Origin: Blastomussa wellsi
Taxonomy: Eukaryota > Cnidaria > Anthozoa > Scleractinia > Plerogyridae
Reading direction: 5' to 3'
Assembly: GCA_947652115.1 (NCBI GenBank)
Contig: OX393570.1
Coordinates: forward strand, 12,996,573 to 13,060,572
DNA length: 64,000 nt
Shown: piece after piece, positions 24,006-35,185 of the stretch
Layout: every line of letters begins with the position of its first letter
Position numbering within the stretch: the stretch's first letter is position 1
Translations under genes and position numbers: made by a program
Notes under the pieces: generated by a model
What the model saw: only the letters and a program-made list of their open reading frames with translations
Databases searched by the model: none
What the model was told of the DNA's origin: nothing

Positions 24006-24300
24006 TCCAATAATGAGGGAGGCAACAGACCAACAATCTCCGAGGCCATTTGATCCCTCCCAACTGAAATTGGTGAGATGATTAACAAGGAGTATATCAC
24101 CGTAAAAATTAGGCAGCGATTGGCTCTTGGCTGGGACAAGATACATAATGATTTTTTTCAAGCGCATATCACCATAAAAATTATGAAGTGATCGGCTACG
24201 GGCTGGGACAAGCTACATAATGATCTTTTGGAGGCGCCTTTCTGCGAACAACGAGCACGAATCGTAAAGGTCTTGCTCTGTAAGAAATTAACACTTGCAG
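23959..24300 (+). pseudogene. F-box-like gene of Polinton A, broken
   Basis: This begins with the N-terminus 'MAAASY' followed by a stop, then 'LQMFYGP', matching the start of the Polinton B F-box-like protein at 56229. Remnants such as 'GSDWLLAGT', present twice in near-tandem, show a duplicated segment with stops. The first ~16 codons lie within the TIR and are shared with the polymerase gene at the other end. Not functional. Confidence 0.6.
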
Positions 24301-24889
24301 CAGGAATGTGCTCTGTAACATCTTGACACTTCTTTGCCTGCATTTGTATCCCTCAGAACATGTTGCTCCCCGCTCTGATACAAAACTTTTTCATAAGGCT
24401 TTCCTTTAATGTCAAAGCTTGTAAGAACACTTGAGTGCTCGCCGTTGAAAAGGTTCTGCTCTCTGTCCACTTAATCACAGTGGATAAAATAAAAGTTCTC
24501 TGTTTTTACACCATCGAGAACAATTTGCAAGTAAACAAGATTATTGCTGTTTTTATCAAGCCAAATTCTGTGCTAATTTTGTGTTTGTTTGGGGCAATGA
24601 TTACTGTTCTCCCGAATGTACCCCTCGTTGCAGAAAATATTTTTTCACCGAAACCTTCGTTGAAAAAGTTTTGGATACTTTCGAGATCATAGTTGCCAGG
24701 TAGCAAAAGATTTTTGTCTTGTTTATTCTGCCCTTTTTTTTCATAAAACACTTTCCCCGTTTCTCTTAAGTTGTGCCACAAGTTATAAAGCGAACAACTT
24801 AATAGCCAGATATAACTCAGTTTCAGAATTGGCTTGTCAAAGTAAACAGTGTGACCATTTTCTGTTGTTACAATAGTAAGCACAACCAT
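24288..24889 (-). pseudogene. Penton-like minor capsid candidate, Polinton A
   Basis: Starts 'MVVLTIVTTENGHTVYFD', with 'LLPGNYDLESIQNFFNEGF' in the middle and 'NLFNGEHSSVLTSFDIKGK' near the C-terminus (24288-24470). The same protein is better kept in Polinton B (58074-58742). A frameshift near 24480 splits it. It is divergent from the next gene with ~53 bp between starts. Single-jelly-roll minor capsid (penton) identity is inferred from size, position in the Polinton cassette and the P-G-Y-x-L-E pattern; I could not test it. Confidence 0.55.
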
Positions 24890-24942
24890 TTTATTTTTGT
24901 TGCACATAAATTTCTAATGAAAAAAATGGGTTGTAATAAAAG

Positions 24943-26620
24943 ATGAACATTTTCAAAACCGCACGTACACAATCAGATTCTGTTGCGTTTGACTATCTCG
25001 AAAAAAGGGCGCAAAATCAAATTGAAGGTAAGGAGTCTGCCAACCTCACAAAATGGATTCAAAACCCCAAGGCAATCGCGAAGGCTGCATAAGACAAGGC
25101 GTGGGCAGCTTTTTCTGCAAGGTTTCTGAGGGCCAACAAAAGCAAATTTGTAGCACAGACAACTTTTGCATTGGACCACACAGCAACAGCTGAAATATTT
25201 TACAAAGAGGGTGAAGGCAGTCTCCAAAGCGTCTTCGATTCAGACCGCAAATATTGGAGTACAGACATTAAAAGCATGCTGGGTTTGAATGACGTTGGTG
25301 GCTTCCCTTACCAGTTATCGCCCAGTGCGGTAAAAAGTTCACTGCCGGTTCCAGCAGTTGAATTTCAAGACGCTGCACCAAGTTTGAAGAAAATATTCAA
25401 CAATTCAATAAATATTTATGTAATGCCTGACCAGTATTTTACAACAAAGTTTAGAGAGATATTTGAAAAGGAACAGATAAAGTTCGAAACGTCAAAGCCT
25501 GCAAAAAAATGGCTTGCGGGGCATAATCTATCTTTCTGGCCACAGCAGCTGAATTTTGCAGTGTGGTGCACAACGACAGATTGCGGAATCTCAAGTGAAA
25601 CATTTGAAAATTATCACACATCGCTGAATCTGCCGCCGCAGGTACGGGCTTTTTACATCTTCCACATGTACTTCACGGTTTGGCGCATCTTGTATCAGCT
25701 CGGAGGCATCCAAAGCTTCAGCGCATTGCCCGGTGACCCAACATTCAGTCAGATTAACAACCATTACGACGTAGCTTCTTACAAAAGATTGTGCGCAGAG
25801 TTCGGTGTTGACCCATCAACACTTTCCGCTTCACATACGGTGCAAACCACGGGCTGGGAAGCGTTTACATGTATTCCCCCTTTCATATGGGACGTGCCCT
25901 ATCCATCAGCAAAAGCAAAATTCGACGACAAGGACCCAAGGGCGTCAGAAAAGTGAATTTCAGTATGCTTCATAAGAAACGACGCCGCGGAAGAGCAATT
26001 CAATTGGTTCGCGCCCAAAACCTCGGCAAGTTTGACCCAGGCGGGTTTGTCGCGAATAAACCAGTTGAAGGGGCGTGCAAGTTAACGTGAGAAGCAGCAT
26101 CCTGGGCAATGGGGTGCGCAAAAGAGGCGCAAAGTGAGTTCCTTGTCTTGGTGGAAGACGTGTCAAGTCCAAGTCAGTTCAAAGATACCAACTTGCCGTA
26201 GATGAGGCAAAGGTGAGGCTCAACCTTGCTGTGTGCCCGGGGGCCTGGCTGATGCCCGCGCGGATGGTAATTAACACAGAGAGTACTGTTGGCTACAACA
26301 ACCAGCTCAAGCAAGCGACGCCAGGTATGAAGCTGGGGGTCAACATCGGGGTAAACAAAAGCACAAAAAAAGCAGCGCTTCAGCTAATGGATGGGGGAGA
26401 TAGAAAATTAACCCGCCAAACAATCACCCTTCAAATCCGAGGCAGCAAAAAACAGCAAGCGCCTGTGATCCAAACAGCTGCAGAAGAGCAAACTCCCACA
26501 GAGCAAACGGAATCTGAACCAACGGTTGGCTCAGGCAGTGAGTCACATGATGTGAACAAAATAGCTGTCGCTGTTGGCGCGGTTGCAGTTGCGGGTTTGG
26601 CATTCTTGTCATTTCGTTAA
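24943..26620 (+). pseudogene. Large C-terminally anchored Polinton protein, copy A
   Basis: About 559 codons from 'MNIFKTARTQSDSVAFDYL' to a C-terminal hydrophobic segment 'IAVAVGAVAVAGLAFLSFR' that looks like a tail anchor. A conserved middle includes 'YFTTKFREIFEKEQIKF' and 'AVWCTTTDCGISSETF', and a Pro/Glu/Thr-rich linker precedes the anchor. It has a TAA near 25090 and frameshifts near 25870-26110. The homologue is at 58798-60457. It is presumably a virion or membrane protein, but I recognise no named family. Its stop codon overlaps the stop of the convergent gene. Confidence 0.65.
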
Positions 26621-27981
26621 CGCTGCTTCTTGATATAGGTCTCGACCAGAAAGCCCACAACAGCCAAAATCAGCAGCCAGGTGTGCTCAGCGAGAAAAAC
26701 CGATGGCCTTTGAAGATGAAACTCATAATTGCGCCCATGAGACATGGCAGAGCAGTTGCAACCTTTGAGCCAACATCTTTCAGACCTTTTCCCAACGCTT
26801 TGCCGATGGCCTTCAAAGAGTTGGTAATGGTGCCAATAACAGCGCCAATCGTGGCACCAGCAGCAAGAAAGATGGCTGTAACTGTCACGCCATATTTTTT
26901 GAAGATCTCTTTAACCCTCTCACAAAGTGGAAGCGCTCTTTCTCTTTCCTCAATCTGCATTTGCAAACGCGCGAGCTCCTCGGTTTTTTCCGCAACTCTC
27001 CCTTCCACGGCTTCTTTGTCAGAGGGTGAGGCGTTCTCATCGTTGATGATTTTCTTATCTTCCTCACTTTGTCGTTGAAGGTCGGATTCTTGCTCACGCA
27101 GTTCATCCAACGTTCTTGTTTCATTGAGCCTTTTCTCCATGGTGTTTCTTTCGCTCTCTTTGGCCGTGAGGCTTGCCCTGAGTTGGTCGATCCGGGTTTG
27201 TTCTTTGGCTTTACTTTTTGCTTGTTTTTCAAGAGCTGCCACCTCTTTTTTTGCATTTTAAAAATCTGTTTTAAGATTTTTTATCAGTTGCTGCTGTCTC
27301 TGCAGTTCTGCCTCACTTTCAACATTCGAACCATGTTCATCTTGTAACCCATCATTCCTTGTTTGAGTTTGCTCAATTCTGTTTCTCAGATTCGAGCCTC
27401 TTGTGTAGCTTTTTCCTTTTCTGCAGCAATTTTTTCAGCATCTCTTAATTGTTGTTCGGTCTCTCTCAATCTCTGACGTTGTTCTCTTATGCTCTTATTG
27501 TCTTGAGCTATAATTTCTTGTGCCATCGGCCCAAGATGGTCTTTGATTTCTTTTGTAAGATTTGGATTTAGACTTTATTTTTCTGTTGACCTTTCTTTGG
27601 TGAAAAGGGCATATATTTTCTTGCCGGCTCCAGCCATTTTTACTTGTAATTTGCCCTTTAGGCTGTAAGAGGCTTCAAGATTTGTCGCCGAGCTTTCTGG
27701 AAATATTCCCTTGAGACTATTCCACGCTTTTTCTCTCATTGATTGCGCACTGCTGCCCACCAAAGCAGTTTCCTCAGGGGAAGAAGTGTCAGGCATGCCG
27801 CTCTGTTCGTGCTGCATTGTTTGCATTTCATAGTGTTCGCCACTATGGAAGGGTGTCGATGCAGAGCCAGGCTGAAATGGACGAGTAGTATTGACCTCTT
27901 GTTCATCAACATCGTCATCATGATCAATAGCATGGTCATGTACGGGTCGTCATTTCCAAAGTGTCCACCTTCTGCCATCAT
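26617..27981 (-). pseudogene. Coiled-coil membrane protein, Polinton A
   Basis: From 27981: an acidic N-terminus ('MAEGGHFGNDDPY'), a linker with 'SASTPFHSG', a basic stretch, a long coiled coil ('ELREQESDLQRQSEEDK', 26900-27250), the conserved 'ERVKEIFKKYGVTVTAIFLA', a Gly/Lys-rich segment and C-terminal hydrophobic residues ('TWLLILAVVGFLVE') just before the stop. Several frameshifts break it. The homologue in B is 60454-61777. Its stop overlaps the stop of the plus-strand gene by two bases. A membrane-active or scaffold role is inference. Confidence 0.6.
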
Positions 27982-28417
27982 ATATTAAACAAAAATATTT
28001 TTTGTTCATATAGATGATGGCGGTACAAGCAAACCTTCGGCCAACGCTCAACGAGAAAAATCTTGGCGCAATTTAAGCCGAGCGTGCAGTAAAACATATC
28101 ACCTTTGATCTTAGCGACGCCAGCCCCAGCGAGACCCTGTATGTTTCGGTGCCCAAGCTGAATGAGAATGAGGTCCTCGTGCCCGGCTCGCTCTCACTGC
28201 TCTTCAACATCGACTTGTCTGGAGGTCACGCCAACAACTTCCTCGTTCAAAACGTAGCGCGCGCTCTGACCAACACGCAACACGCGGGCACCATACTGCA
28301 GGACACGGTGGGGTATGACATCTTCAAGATCTGGGAAGACCTTTTCCTCTCACAGGAGGAGCGGGACAAGATTTTTTTTTCTTTTTTTTTTAAATTTATT
28401 TCATATATATATTTATT

Positions 28418-29450
28418 ATATATATAGCGACAATTTTAGGTAATAAACCTTGCAGATAGAATTCTATATCTGCTATATTTTCACATGTGAGAAAAGCGAT
28501 ACGTCCAATCAGCTTCGCGTATAGCTTTCTTCACATGTGAAAAATATAACCAATCAGCATCAAGAGTAGAACGACCTAACCAATCAGAGCGCGGGAATTC
28601 AAATGGTTTCCAATGAGGTTGTGAAAACAACGCGCTGCAAGTTTGCAAGCTCTCGAAGACAGTTTATGTTTTGGCTACAAATTTTGTACTTTTGAGAACT
28701 TTATGGAAAGGAAAGCCATCAGAAACACGCCAAGCAAAACCTTGAGAACACAGTTATGATATGGAAATGCTAAAATCATTCTCCAGGCGGAGCGAAGACA
28801 CACTAAATGTCGATAAGGGAAAGCCAAGAAATGAAAGACTTTCATTGTAGCTTTGATACAACGCAGCCGTGGACTTTCTAAGAAAATTCAAGCACTCTTG
28901 GGAACACCAGGGTAAAGTAAATATTTCACTTTTGAATATGGATTTACGTCGTAATTATTGTTTAATGAACCGACTCCTTGTGTTATCACAACTTTTGTTC
29001 AAAAATTCGCTAGTTGATTTGCGCGCAGTAGTTGATTCACTTATGGCGACGTTTCTGATGCGATAGCATGTATGAACACAGTGTGTTTTATACCGCTACC
29101 GATAAAGTTCTTGTTTACGATAGCTTTTCGTCGCCGTAATTTTTCTTTTCTATTTAAAAGAGATCTCGCTTGGAAAGCCATCAGAATGCATTTGCAGCTT
29201 TGTTTTCCTCGTAGCGCTGCGTTTAACTCTTTAATTATAGACTGGAAAAATCGCTTTAAGTTTACAATGGTTGAGTACTCGTTATATATAATAAACAAAT
29301 TACAGCATAGAAAGTGCTTTGTACGGATTATTATTCACTAGTCGCAAAACTTTGGAAAACTCACTGGTTCGCTGCGCTCACTCGTTCGTTTTCCAAAGTT
29401 TTGCAACTCGTGAATAAAAATCCGTACGTCGCACTTTCTATGAAGTAATC
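28418..29450. repeat. Possible nested insertion in the LINE 3' region
   Basis: A 1.03-kb stretch without LINE homology, flanked by TATATTTATT at 28408-28417 and 29451-29460. The flank is AT-rich, so the match could be chance. Its right end is a strong palindrome (29309-29445; AAAGTGC...TCGCAAAACTTTGGAAAAC and complement). A second small inverted repeat (TTTCACATGTGA) lies at 28478-28550. No coding sequence recognised. Confidence 0.4.
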
Positions 29451-29785
29451 TATATTTATTCCTTACAAAACAATTACTTAGTTACATTACTTACGATATA
29501 TACAGGTTTTAACAAGGGCTTACATTACAGTACAATCAATTTAGGGAAATATAAGTGTAATACTATGCCTGCATATATATGTATATACATAAATAAATAA
29601 ATAAAAATAAAATGATATAAATAAAATAAATAAATAATTAACTATTAACCTAACAGAAAACAGTTTGCTCATTTCGATTGTAAGAATTCCATTTTATTGC
29701 TCGTTCGTGCAATATATGTTTCTGTTTCATACTTGTTCTTGTTATAATTCCCACTACGACGTCTTCTAATGTTACATGGATTTGT

Positions 29786-31723
29786 TCACTTTTTGCCACA
29801 GACCACTATAGAGAAAGGGCAGTGGTAGAGCAAATGAGTTAATGTTTCTGATTCATTTCTACAAAAGGTACATTCTTTGTTTGAAATTAAACCGATTTTG
29901 TAAAGCTTCACATTTGTATAAAGGATTCTATTCAGTACTTTAAACTGAAAGGCTCTCACGTAAGGTTCAAGAGCTACTTTGTGAGGGAGCAAAAAGACTT
30001 GTTGCAGTTGTTTTTCTGACAGATTGAAATCTCTATGGAGAAGGTTGATTGCATGTGGTAGTTTAGCTTTTTTACTGATGAGCAGTAAATAGTAATCCCT
30101 TGACTTCTTAGAATTCACACAAAATACCTCATCGCCGTTACCAGTTGAGAATGATGGTATAGTAGAAGATGGGGGTTTACTTGTGATATTGTTCTTCAAA
30201 TGAGATGGAATGGAGTCCCGAAGGCCCGTCCAGATTAGAAAATTAGACTTTTCTATGTTCCTTGAAACAATCTCAAAAGACTCGATGTTGTTGCTACTTA
30301 AAAGAAGATCCCTCAAATACACTACTCCTGAAAGGAAGAAATTTTTATAAAAAAACTGGCTTGTCATCAATACGAATATCACGATTATTCCAAATAATAT
30401 TGTCCCAGTCTTTTGAAGAAGCAAAGTCATCACGAAACTCTGACCACCATTTCAAAAGTTGAAAATAAAATAGTGAAGGCACCGAGAGGTCATTAACATC
30501 GTAATTACAGTTAAACAAAAACAGACCACCGAACCTTGTTAAAAGGTGAGAAAGATACCATTTCCAAGGACCTTCTGTAGCATTATATACTCTTTGTAGC
30601 CATGCCAAACGTAAAGATTTAACCATAGAATCTAGGTCAATCATTTTTAAACCACCTTTAGCATAATCGTTGATTGTAGAAAGACGAGTTACCTTATCAG
30701 TTCCATTCCACAGAAATTTGTAAACTAGTCGATTTAACTCTTTCACAATTTCGTCAGGAACAGGCATGAGAGAGCATATATAAACAAATTTTGGTATAAC
30801 TAGGGATTTAATGACAGTCACCTTGCCGTAAAGTGATAAGCCTCTGCTTGACCACAGATTCAGAAGTTTTTTAATCTTGTCCAAATTTTCAATGAAGTTT
30901 TTCTCCCGAAGAAGGATTGGATCGTACGAAGTAATGTCAGCGAGGGTTGCTGTTGTGTCGTCTGCATACTGAAGCAGTTTGGTTTCTTGTCCATCAATTG
31001 AGATACCTCTTATAGATGTATTCTGCCTTACAGCGATTGCCATGATTTCTACAGCTAGTACAAAAAGGTAGGGGGATAGTGGATCCCCTTGTCTCACCCC
31101 GCGCTCTAAATTGGGCCAAAATTGAAAGCTCTTAGGCCGTAGAAGAGAAAATTCCATTCAAGACTATCAAAGGCCTTATGAAAGTCAATAAAAATCAGTA
31201 ACCCGGGAATGTTTTTTGACAATGTAAAATCCATTAAATCAAAAATAGATCGTACAGTCTCGCCAATGTAACGAGCATTGATGAATCCAGTTTGATTGTG
31301 ATGAACAATAGCAGGTAAAACATTTTTTATTTTAGTGGCAATAACCTTGGACATTATTTTAACGTCTACATTTAACAATGAAATTGGCCGCCAATTTTCT
31401 AGAAAGAGACGGTCTTTGCCTTTTTTTTCGATGAGAGTTATCACTGCCTGCCTCTGAGAACCCGCTAATTCACCCTTTTCGAAACATTCATTGACGCAAT
31501 TAATAAAGGGTTCTTCAATTAAGGACCAACACTTTTTGTAAAATTCAATCGGGATCCCATCACACCCGGGCGATTTGTTATTCTGAAATGAATCAAGGAT
31601 AGTTTTACACTCCTCAAGATGGATTTTACCTTCGCACAAATCTTTCTGTTCATCCTTAAGTTTAGGGATGTTCAAGATCATCAGAAAAGACTCAATAGCG
31701 TCATTATTCAAACTTTTGTTCCT
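29786..31723 (-). pseudogene. L1-like ORF2 RT and C-terminal region
   Basis: Frames 31106-31711, 30345-31157 and 29786-30433 give in order: RT fingers ('NKSPGCDGIPIEFYKKCW', 'ENWRPISLLNVDVKIMSK'), palm ('LLIFIDFHKAFDSLEWNF', 'GVRQGDPLSPYLFV', 'LLQYADDTTATL'), connector ('GLKMIDLDSMVKSLRLAWLQ') and the zf-RVT motif ('CTFCRNESETLTHLLYHC'). Only about two frameshifts are needed to join them, so this copy is younger than the LINE at 6166. Confidence 0.85.
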
Positions 31724-32694
31724 ACACGCAACACGCGGGCACCATACTGCAGGACACGGTGGGGTATGACATCTTCAAGATCTGGGAAGACCTTTTCCTC
31801 TCACAGGAGGAGCGGGACAACATGCTGCTGGACGGCATTCAGAGTGAGGACCTTTGCAAGATCCGCTCAAACGCTGGGGATAAGAAAACCATGGGTATTG
31901 CCACGGAAAAAGTGCTGAACAATGTTTTCGGAACGAAATACCGAATCAGACTAGACCACCAGATTCTGACCGACCACATAGTCTTTTACCCCCAAGCTCT
32001 TTACAACGATCTCATGTTTGAGTTGACACTTGTGCCAGCCTCACAGGTTGTCAAAGGCTCTGACCCAACAAAACTGAAATACACGCTGACCAACATCCAG
32101 CACAAGTATGAAATGATCAGAAGCAAGACTCTGGCTGACAATGCACACAGTGTTTATTCCGCTGGCAAGGAATTCATGTACTATCACGTGATGCGGGCTG
32201 AAGTGGTCACCTTTGCAAAAGGCATGGAAACAAGGATTAACCTCAGAGTCAACCCTCAGAGAAGGTTCCTTAAAGGCATCTTTCTTCTCTTTGTTTAGCC
32301 ATATGTTGCTGGCACCAGGAATTCAGAAAAGTGCCTCAACCCTGACCTGACAAAAGTCAGCGTTACCGTGAACGGCTCACCCAACATGCTGTACAACAAC
32401 AGCATCGAAGGCAAGGACATTTGGGAGGAAGCCATCTGCTTCTTTGAATCTGACGAAGTTCTACACCGATGACAAATTCGGGCTTTTGATCGATTTGCGC
32501 TCAATGGCAGATCAGTCTATGCATGGCAGTGGCACGTGCCTCGTGAACACCAAAGACAGGGTCCAGCTTGAGCTCGAGAGGAACGCCAGTGGATCAGGCA
32601 ATGAGAACTGCCACGTTTTTGTTATCAGTGACTCGCAGATGAATATTAGGAATATTGGGGCAGCAATTAGAATCTGTGCAATACTGATATAGAA

Positions 32695-33069
32695 ATGGAC
32701 CCCAGAAACATACCGTTCAGCGCTCTTGTTATTGGCCTGACTAATTCAGGCAAATCAGGGTGTGTGGTGGACCAGCTCTGTGGCCCTTTCTGTGGCAAGT
32801 TCAACTACATCAGGCTACAAACGTGTGGGTGCTCACCCAAAAGATGGCGAGCATCACAGCTTCTTTCCGCGAAAACGTAGCTGCAATTGTGCTTTTTTAC
32901 AATCCCTCATGGGAGACTTTGAAAGCGGTTTTTGAAGATTATGCTGGCAAACTTTCTCAAAATGAGTCAAAGAATATATTTCGATGTTGAAAAAAAATAA
33001 GTTTTCATTCCTTGTGTTCTCACTTCGGCACCCTTACGGAATAAAATTGAAACTCAATTTAAAAGTTAA
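32695..33069 (+). pseudogene. Packaging ATPase of Polinton A, internally deleted
   Basis: Starts 7 bp after the capsid stop with 'MDPRNIPFSALVIGLTNSGKS', whose Walker A is G-L-T-N-S-G-K-S. It then jumps from 'KFNY' to 'VWVLTQKMASITASFRENV', losing about 80 residues including Walker B, and finishes with 'KNKFSFLVFSLRHPYGIKLK' after a frameshift. The family (A32/FtsK-HerA-like) pumps DNA into capsids. Copies in Polinton B (63068) and fragment C (53008) retain the missing part. Confidence 0.75.
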
Positions 33070-33614
33070 TGACAACCCCATCAACGAGCGCAAACTGGGT
33101 AGCAACCGAAGATTCCATAATGACCGACATTTTGACCTCTCTTGAAGCTGAGCCAATGAGCGCGCCCGCCAATGTCTTAGCAGTAGCTTCGACGCAGCCC
33201 GATATTCCTGCTCTCCGTGAGCAGCTGTCAACACCTGTTTCATCGGGCAAGACCAAAGAGACAATAGGTGTGCAGTTGACTCACGAACAGGTTAAGCGAT
33301 TAAAAAGGTATGAGGCATATGTGAGCTCAAAAGCGAACGATACTCAGGTAGATAGCTTTCGCACATTTGCATCAAAAATAGTTGGTAATTTTTTACCAAT
33401 CAAAGATGTTGAAGCTTTGCAAAATGAGCTTAAAAATGACTACATAATAGCCAAAGAGCTGTCCAACCTTGCTGGCAACCTTTCTTTGAGGTGTGGCAGG
33501 CTACTCGCTGTTGCCAACGTGGCGCTGGTTATCGCAAAACACATCGATTTCGAAAGTACAAAGAAAATTGCAAGCGAGCTCACCAATGAGGATTACACAG
33601 CAACTGCTGAATAA
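33069..33614 (+). CDS. Polinton unknown protein, 181 aa
   Basis: An uninterrupted 181-aa frame: Ser/Thr-rich N-terminus, a conserved 'GVQLTHEQVKRLK' motif, a helical middle ('VDSFRTFASKIVGNFLPIKD') and a hydrophobic patch ('LLAVANVALVIAKHIDF'). The homologue in B starts at 63662. It lies in the plus-strand run after the ATPase. I do not recognise a family. That it stays open among dead neighbours may be chance. Confidence 0.55.
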   Translation: MTTPSTSANWVATEDSIMTDILTSLEAEPMSAPANVLAVASTQPDIPALREQLSTPVSSGKTKETIGVQLTHEQVKRLKRYEAYVSSKANDTQVDSFRTFASKIVGNFLPIKDVEALQNELKNDYIIAKELSNLAGNLSLRCGRLLAVANVALVIAKHIDFESTKKIASELTNEDYTATAE

Positions 33615-33689
33615 TTATTCAGAAATAGTCAGCAATTCCTCACAAAAAATTATTTTCTCAGTTAAATATATTTCTGTTTTCATGTAACT

Positions 33690-34195
33690 ATGGCTGAAGA
33701 ACAGCAACAGCAACTGTCCGCTCAAGCAATCTCTGAACCACAGGAAAGCCAAGTAACTTCACCAACTCTGGCAACAACGCCTGCCAAAAATCCCAAGCAA
33801 GTGGCTGCTGGCAAACTCACGGCTTGGAAAACAAGGCAGGCCCGCGAAGCAGAGAAAAAAACTTATCTTGAGGCTTCTGCCATAATTGCAAGAGAGAAGG
33901 AAAAAAATCTGCGCCTGCTCCTGAGCCGGTTCCAGAGACCGCACCAGAGCCCGCTGCAGCTGATTCAAAAGTTTCAAATGGTCTCAGCACAACCCAATGG
34001 ATCTCTATCATTGGAATTGGCGCTACGCTTGTTACGACTTATGTCAAGCGCGAAGACATAAAAGCCTATTTAAGAAAGGAACCGGTCACTGCACCGGCAC
34101 CTGCACCGGAACCCGTGCCACAGGTGAGGATGCAAGCATCTCTGCAGCCATCAAGAATACCGCAGCCCAACCAAGGCATTCACCTGATGGATTAG
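33690..34195 (+). pseudogene. Polinton single-pass membrane protein
   Basis: Starts 'MAEEQQQQLSAQAISEP', then 'KNPKQVAAGKLTAWKTRQA' (basic) and a helical region. A +1 shift near 33905 moves to the frame with Pro/Glu/Ala repeats, 'TTQWISIIGIGATLVTTYVK' (one membrane helix) and a Pro-rich tail ending 'GIHLMD'. It needs one frameshift to read through. Likely a virion membrane component by position; this is inference. Confidence 0.5.
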
Positions 34196-34225
34196 CCAGA
34201 GCTGAAATTCATTTGAATTTATTTT

Positions 34226-34414
34226 ATGATGTTGTATAACAAAATGTGGAAAGTACCAGACTTCCAACAGTTAGCAATAAGCATTGCAGCCGTTTCAGGC
34301 ATTGGCTTAATTTGGGGGGCATTCACATACAATTGCCTTAAAACTATCTTTTGGATTGCCAAAAATCCTGATCATTTCAAAGAAGTATTTGAGGAGGAAG
34401 AAGGCCAGGAATAA
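34226..34414 (+). CDS. Small membrane protein, 62 aa
   Basis: A short frame with a hydrophobic segment ('LAISIAAVSGIGLIWGAF') and an acidic tail ('FKEVFEEEEGQE'). It sits in the plus-strand run of small Polinton genes. No family recognised. The next short frame (34452-34523, 'MSDNKLVVALNYRNGSRLG') is probably the start of another gene cut by the insertion that follows. Confidence 0.45.
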   Translation: MMLYNKMWKVPDFQQLAISIAAVSGIGLIWGAFTYNCLKTIFWIAKNPDHFKEVFEEEEGQE

Positions 34415-34523
34415 TTTCAATTAAATATTATTTCTCTTCTCTGTAACCAACATGTCCGACAACAAGCTCGTAGTAGCGCTTAATTACAGGAATGGCTCCA
34501 GGCTCGGAATGCACTGGGAATGA

Positions 34524-34934
34524 GTTTGGTTAGTTAAATTAGACCACAAAATCACCCTGGGTAAGGCTATTAAAACTCTGTGGTTAGCCTACTAAGCAAT
34601 CCGTTTAGCCTACTGAGCACTGCGGTTAGCCTATTAAGCAATCCGGTTAGCCTACTATAGCACTCCGGTTAGCCTACTTAGCACTGCGGTTATGCGGTTA
34701 GCTCTCAAGAATAGTAACGGTAACACAATAAATTCTTAAAATTTTCAGGGTTTGGCAGCCGTTCCTCGGTAGTGTAGTGGTTAGTGTGAATAGCTCGTGA
34801 TCCGAGTGACCCGGGATCGATTCCACCTCTGTGCTTTTATAATTGACTTTGTTTTTTTCCCTTTATTAGACGAAAAAATCAAAGTCTAAAAAAATGTCCC
34901 AGAGCCATTTCTGCATTTAACACCATGTAAGCTC
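34524..34934. repeat. Insertion with tandem repeats and a tRNA-like segment
   Basis: 34582-34702 is a tandem array of ~21-bp units (GGTTAGCCTACTAAGCAATCC and variants, five to six copies). 34763-34834 resembles a tRNA-Asp/Glu-type sequence (TCCTCGGTAGTGTAGTGGTTAG ... GACCCGGGATCGATTCC) with A- and B-box-like parts, but the anticodon arm is not normal. I read it as a tRNA-derived SINE or pseudo-tRNA that disrupts the small-gene run of Polinton A. Confidence 0.6.
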
Positions 34935-35122
34935 GTGAAAACAGTCATGGATGCCACCCTTACCGGCCTTGCTGCTGGCATAGGCTGGGTTTCCAAAAAA
35001 ACGTTCAAGAAAAGTTTTACAGGTGATCCTTCTAATTCTATCAAAAACTACGCAATATTCACAGCTGTAATGTGCTCAAACAGTACCTTGAGGACCAGAA
35101 AAACCTTCCCACCAACGCCTAA
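34935..35122 (+). pseudogene. Small Polinton gene
   Basis: Starts 'MKTVMDATLTGLAAGIGWV' or at the internal Met, with a hydrophobic N-terminus then 'FTGDPSNSIKNYAIFTAVM'. After a frameshift it ends 'QYLEDQKNLPTNA'. Probably a short membrane-associated protein; family unknown to me. Confidence 0.45.
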
Positions 35123-35185
35123 AATTCTGTATTTGAAAATACCTCTGATAATATATAATCACAAAGCATAGCAAGTATCGTGATT

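Larger units (their letters stand above)
28370..31723 (-). mobile_element. L1-like LINE inserted in the Polinton A capsid gene
   Basis: A minus-strand LINE whose A-tail is the T-rich run at 28371-28392. The flanks 28273-28369 and 31724-31820 are identical 97-bp direct repeats of capsid-gene sequence, an unusually long target site duplication. It is 5'-truncated within the RT fingers. The 3' UTR part holds a further insertion or repeat (28418-29450). Confidence 0.9.
28017..32687 (+). pseudogene. Major capsid candidate of Polinton A, split by a LINE
   Basis: Exonic pieces are 28017-28369 and 31724-32687, homologous to the 413-aa protein at 61819-63060. A stop interrupts codon ~21 ('LGAI' then TAA), and later frames shift near 32290 and 32440. 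Between the pieces is an L1-like insertion with a 97-bp target duplication. The C-terminal half keeps 'IRLDHQILTDHIVFYPQALY', 'LTNIQHKYEMIRSK' and 'GLLIDLRSMADQSMHGSGT'. Identity as the double-jelly-roll capsid protein is inferred; see the copy in Polinton B. Confidence 0.65.

Noticed and set aside
31759..32298. Independent 179-aa gene
   Set aside because: It is the second part of the capsid candidate, starting in the 97-bp duplicated flank of the LINE.
34763..34834. Functional tRNA gene
   Set aside because: The anticodon arm does not fold with a 7-base loop and the acceptor ends do not pair, so it was kept only as tRNA-like.
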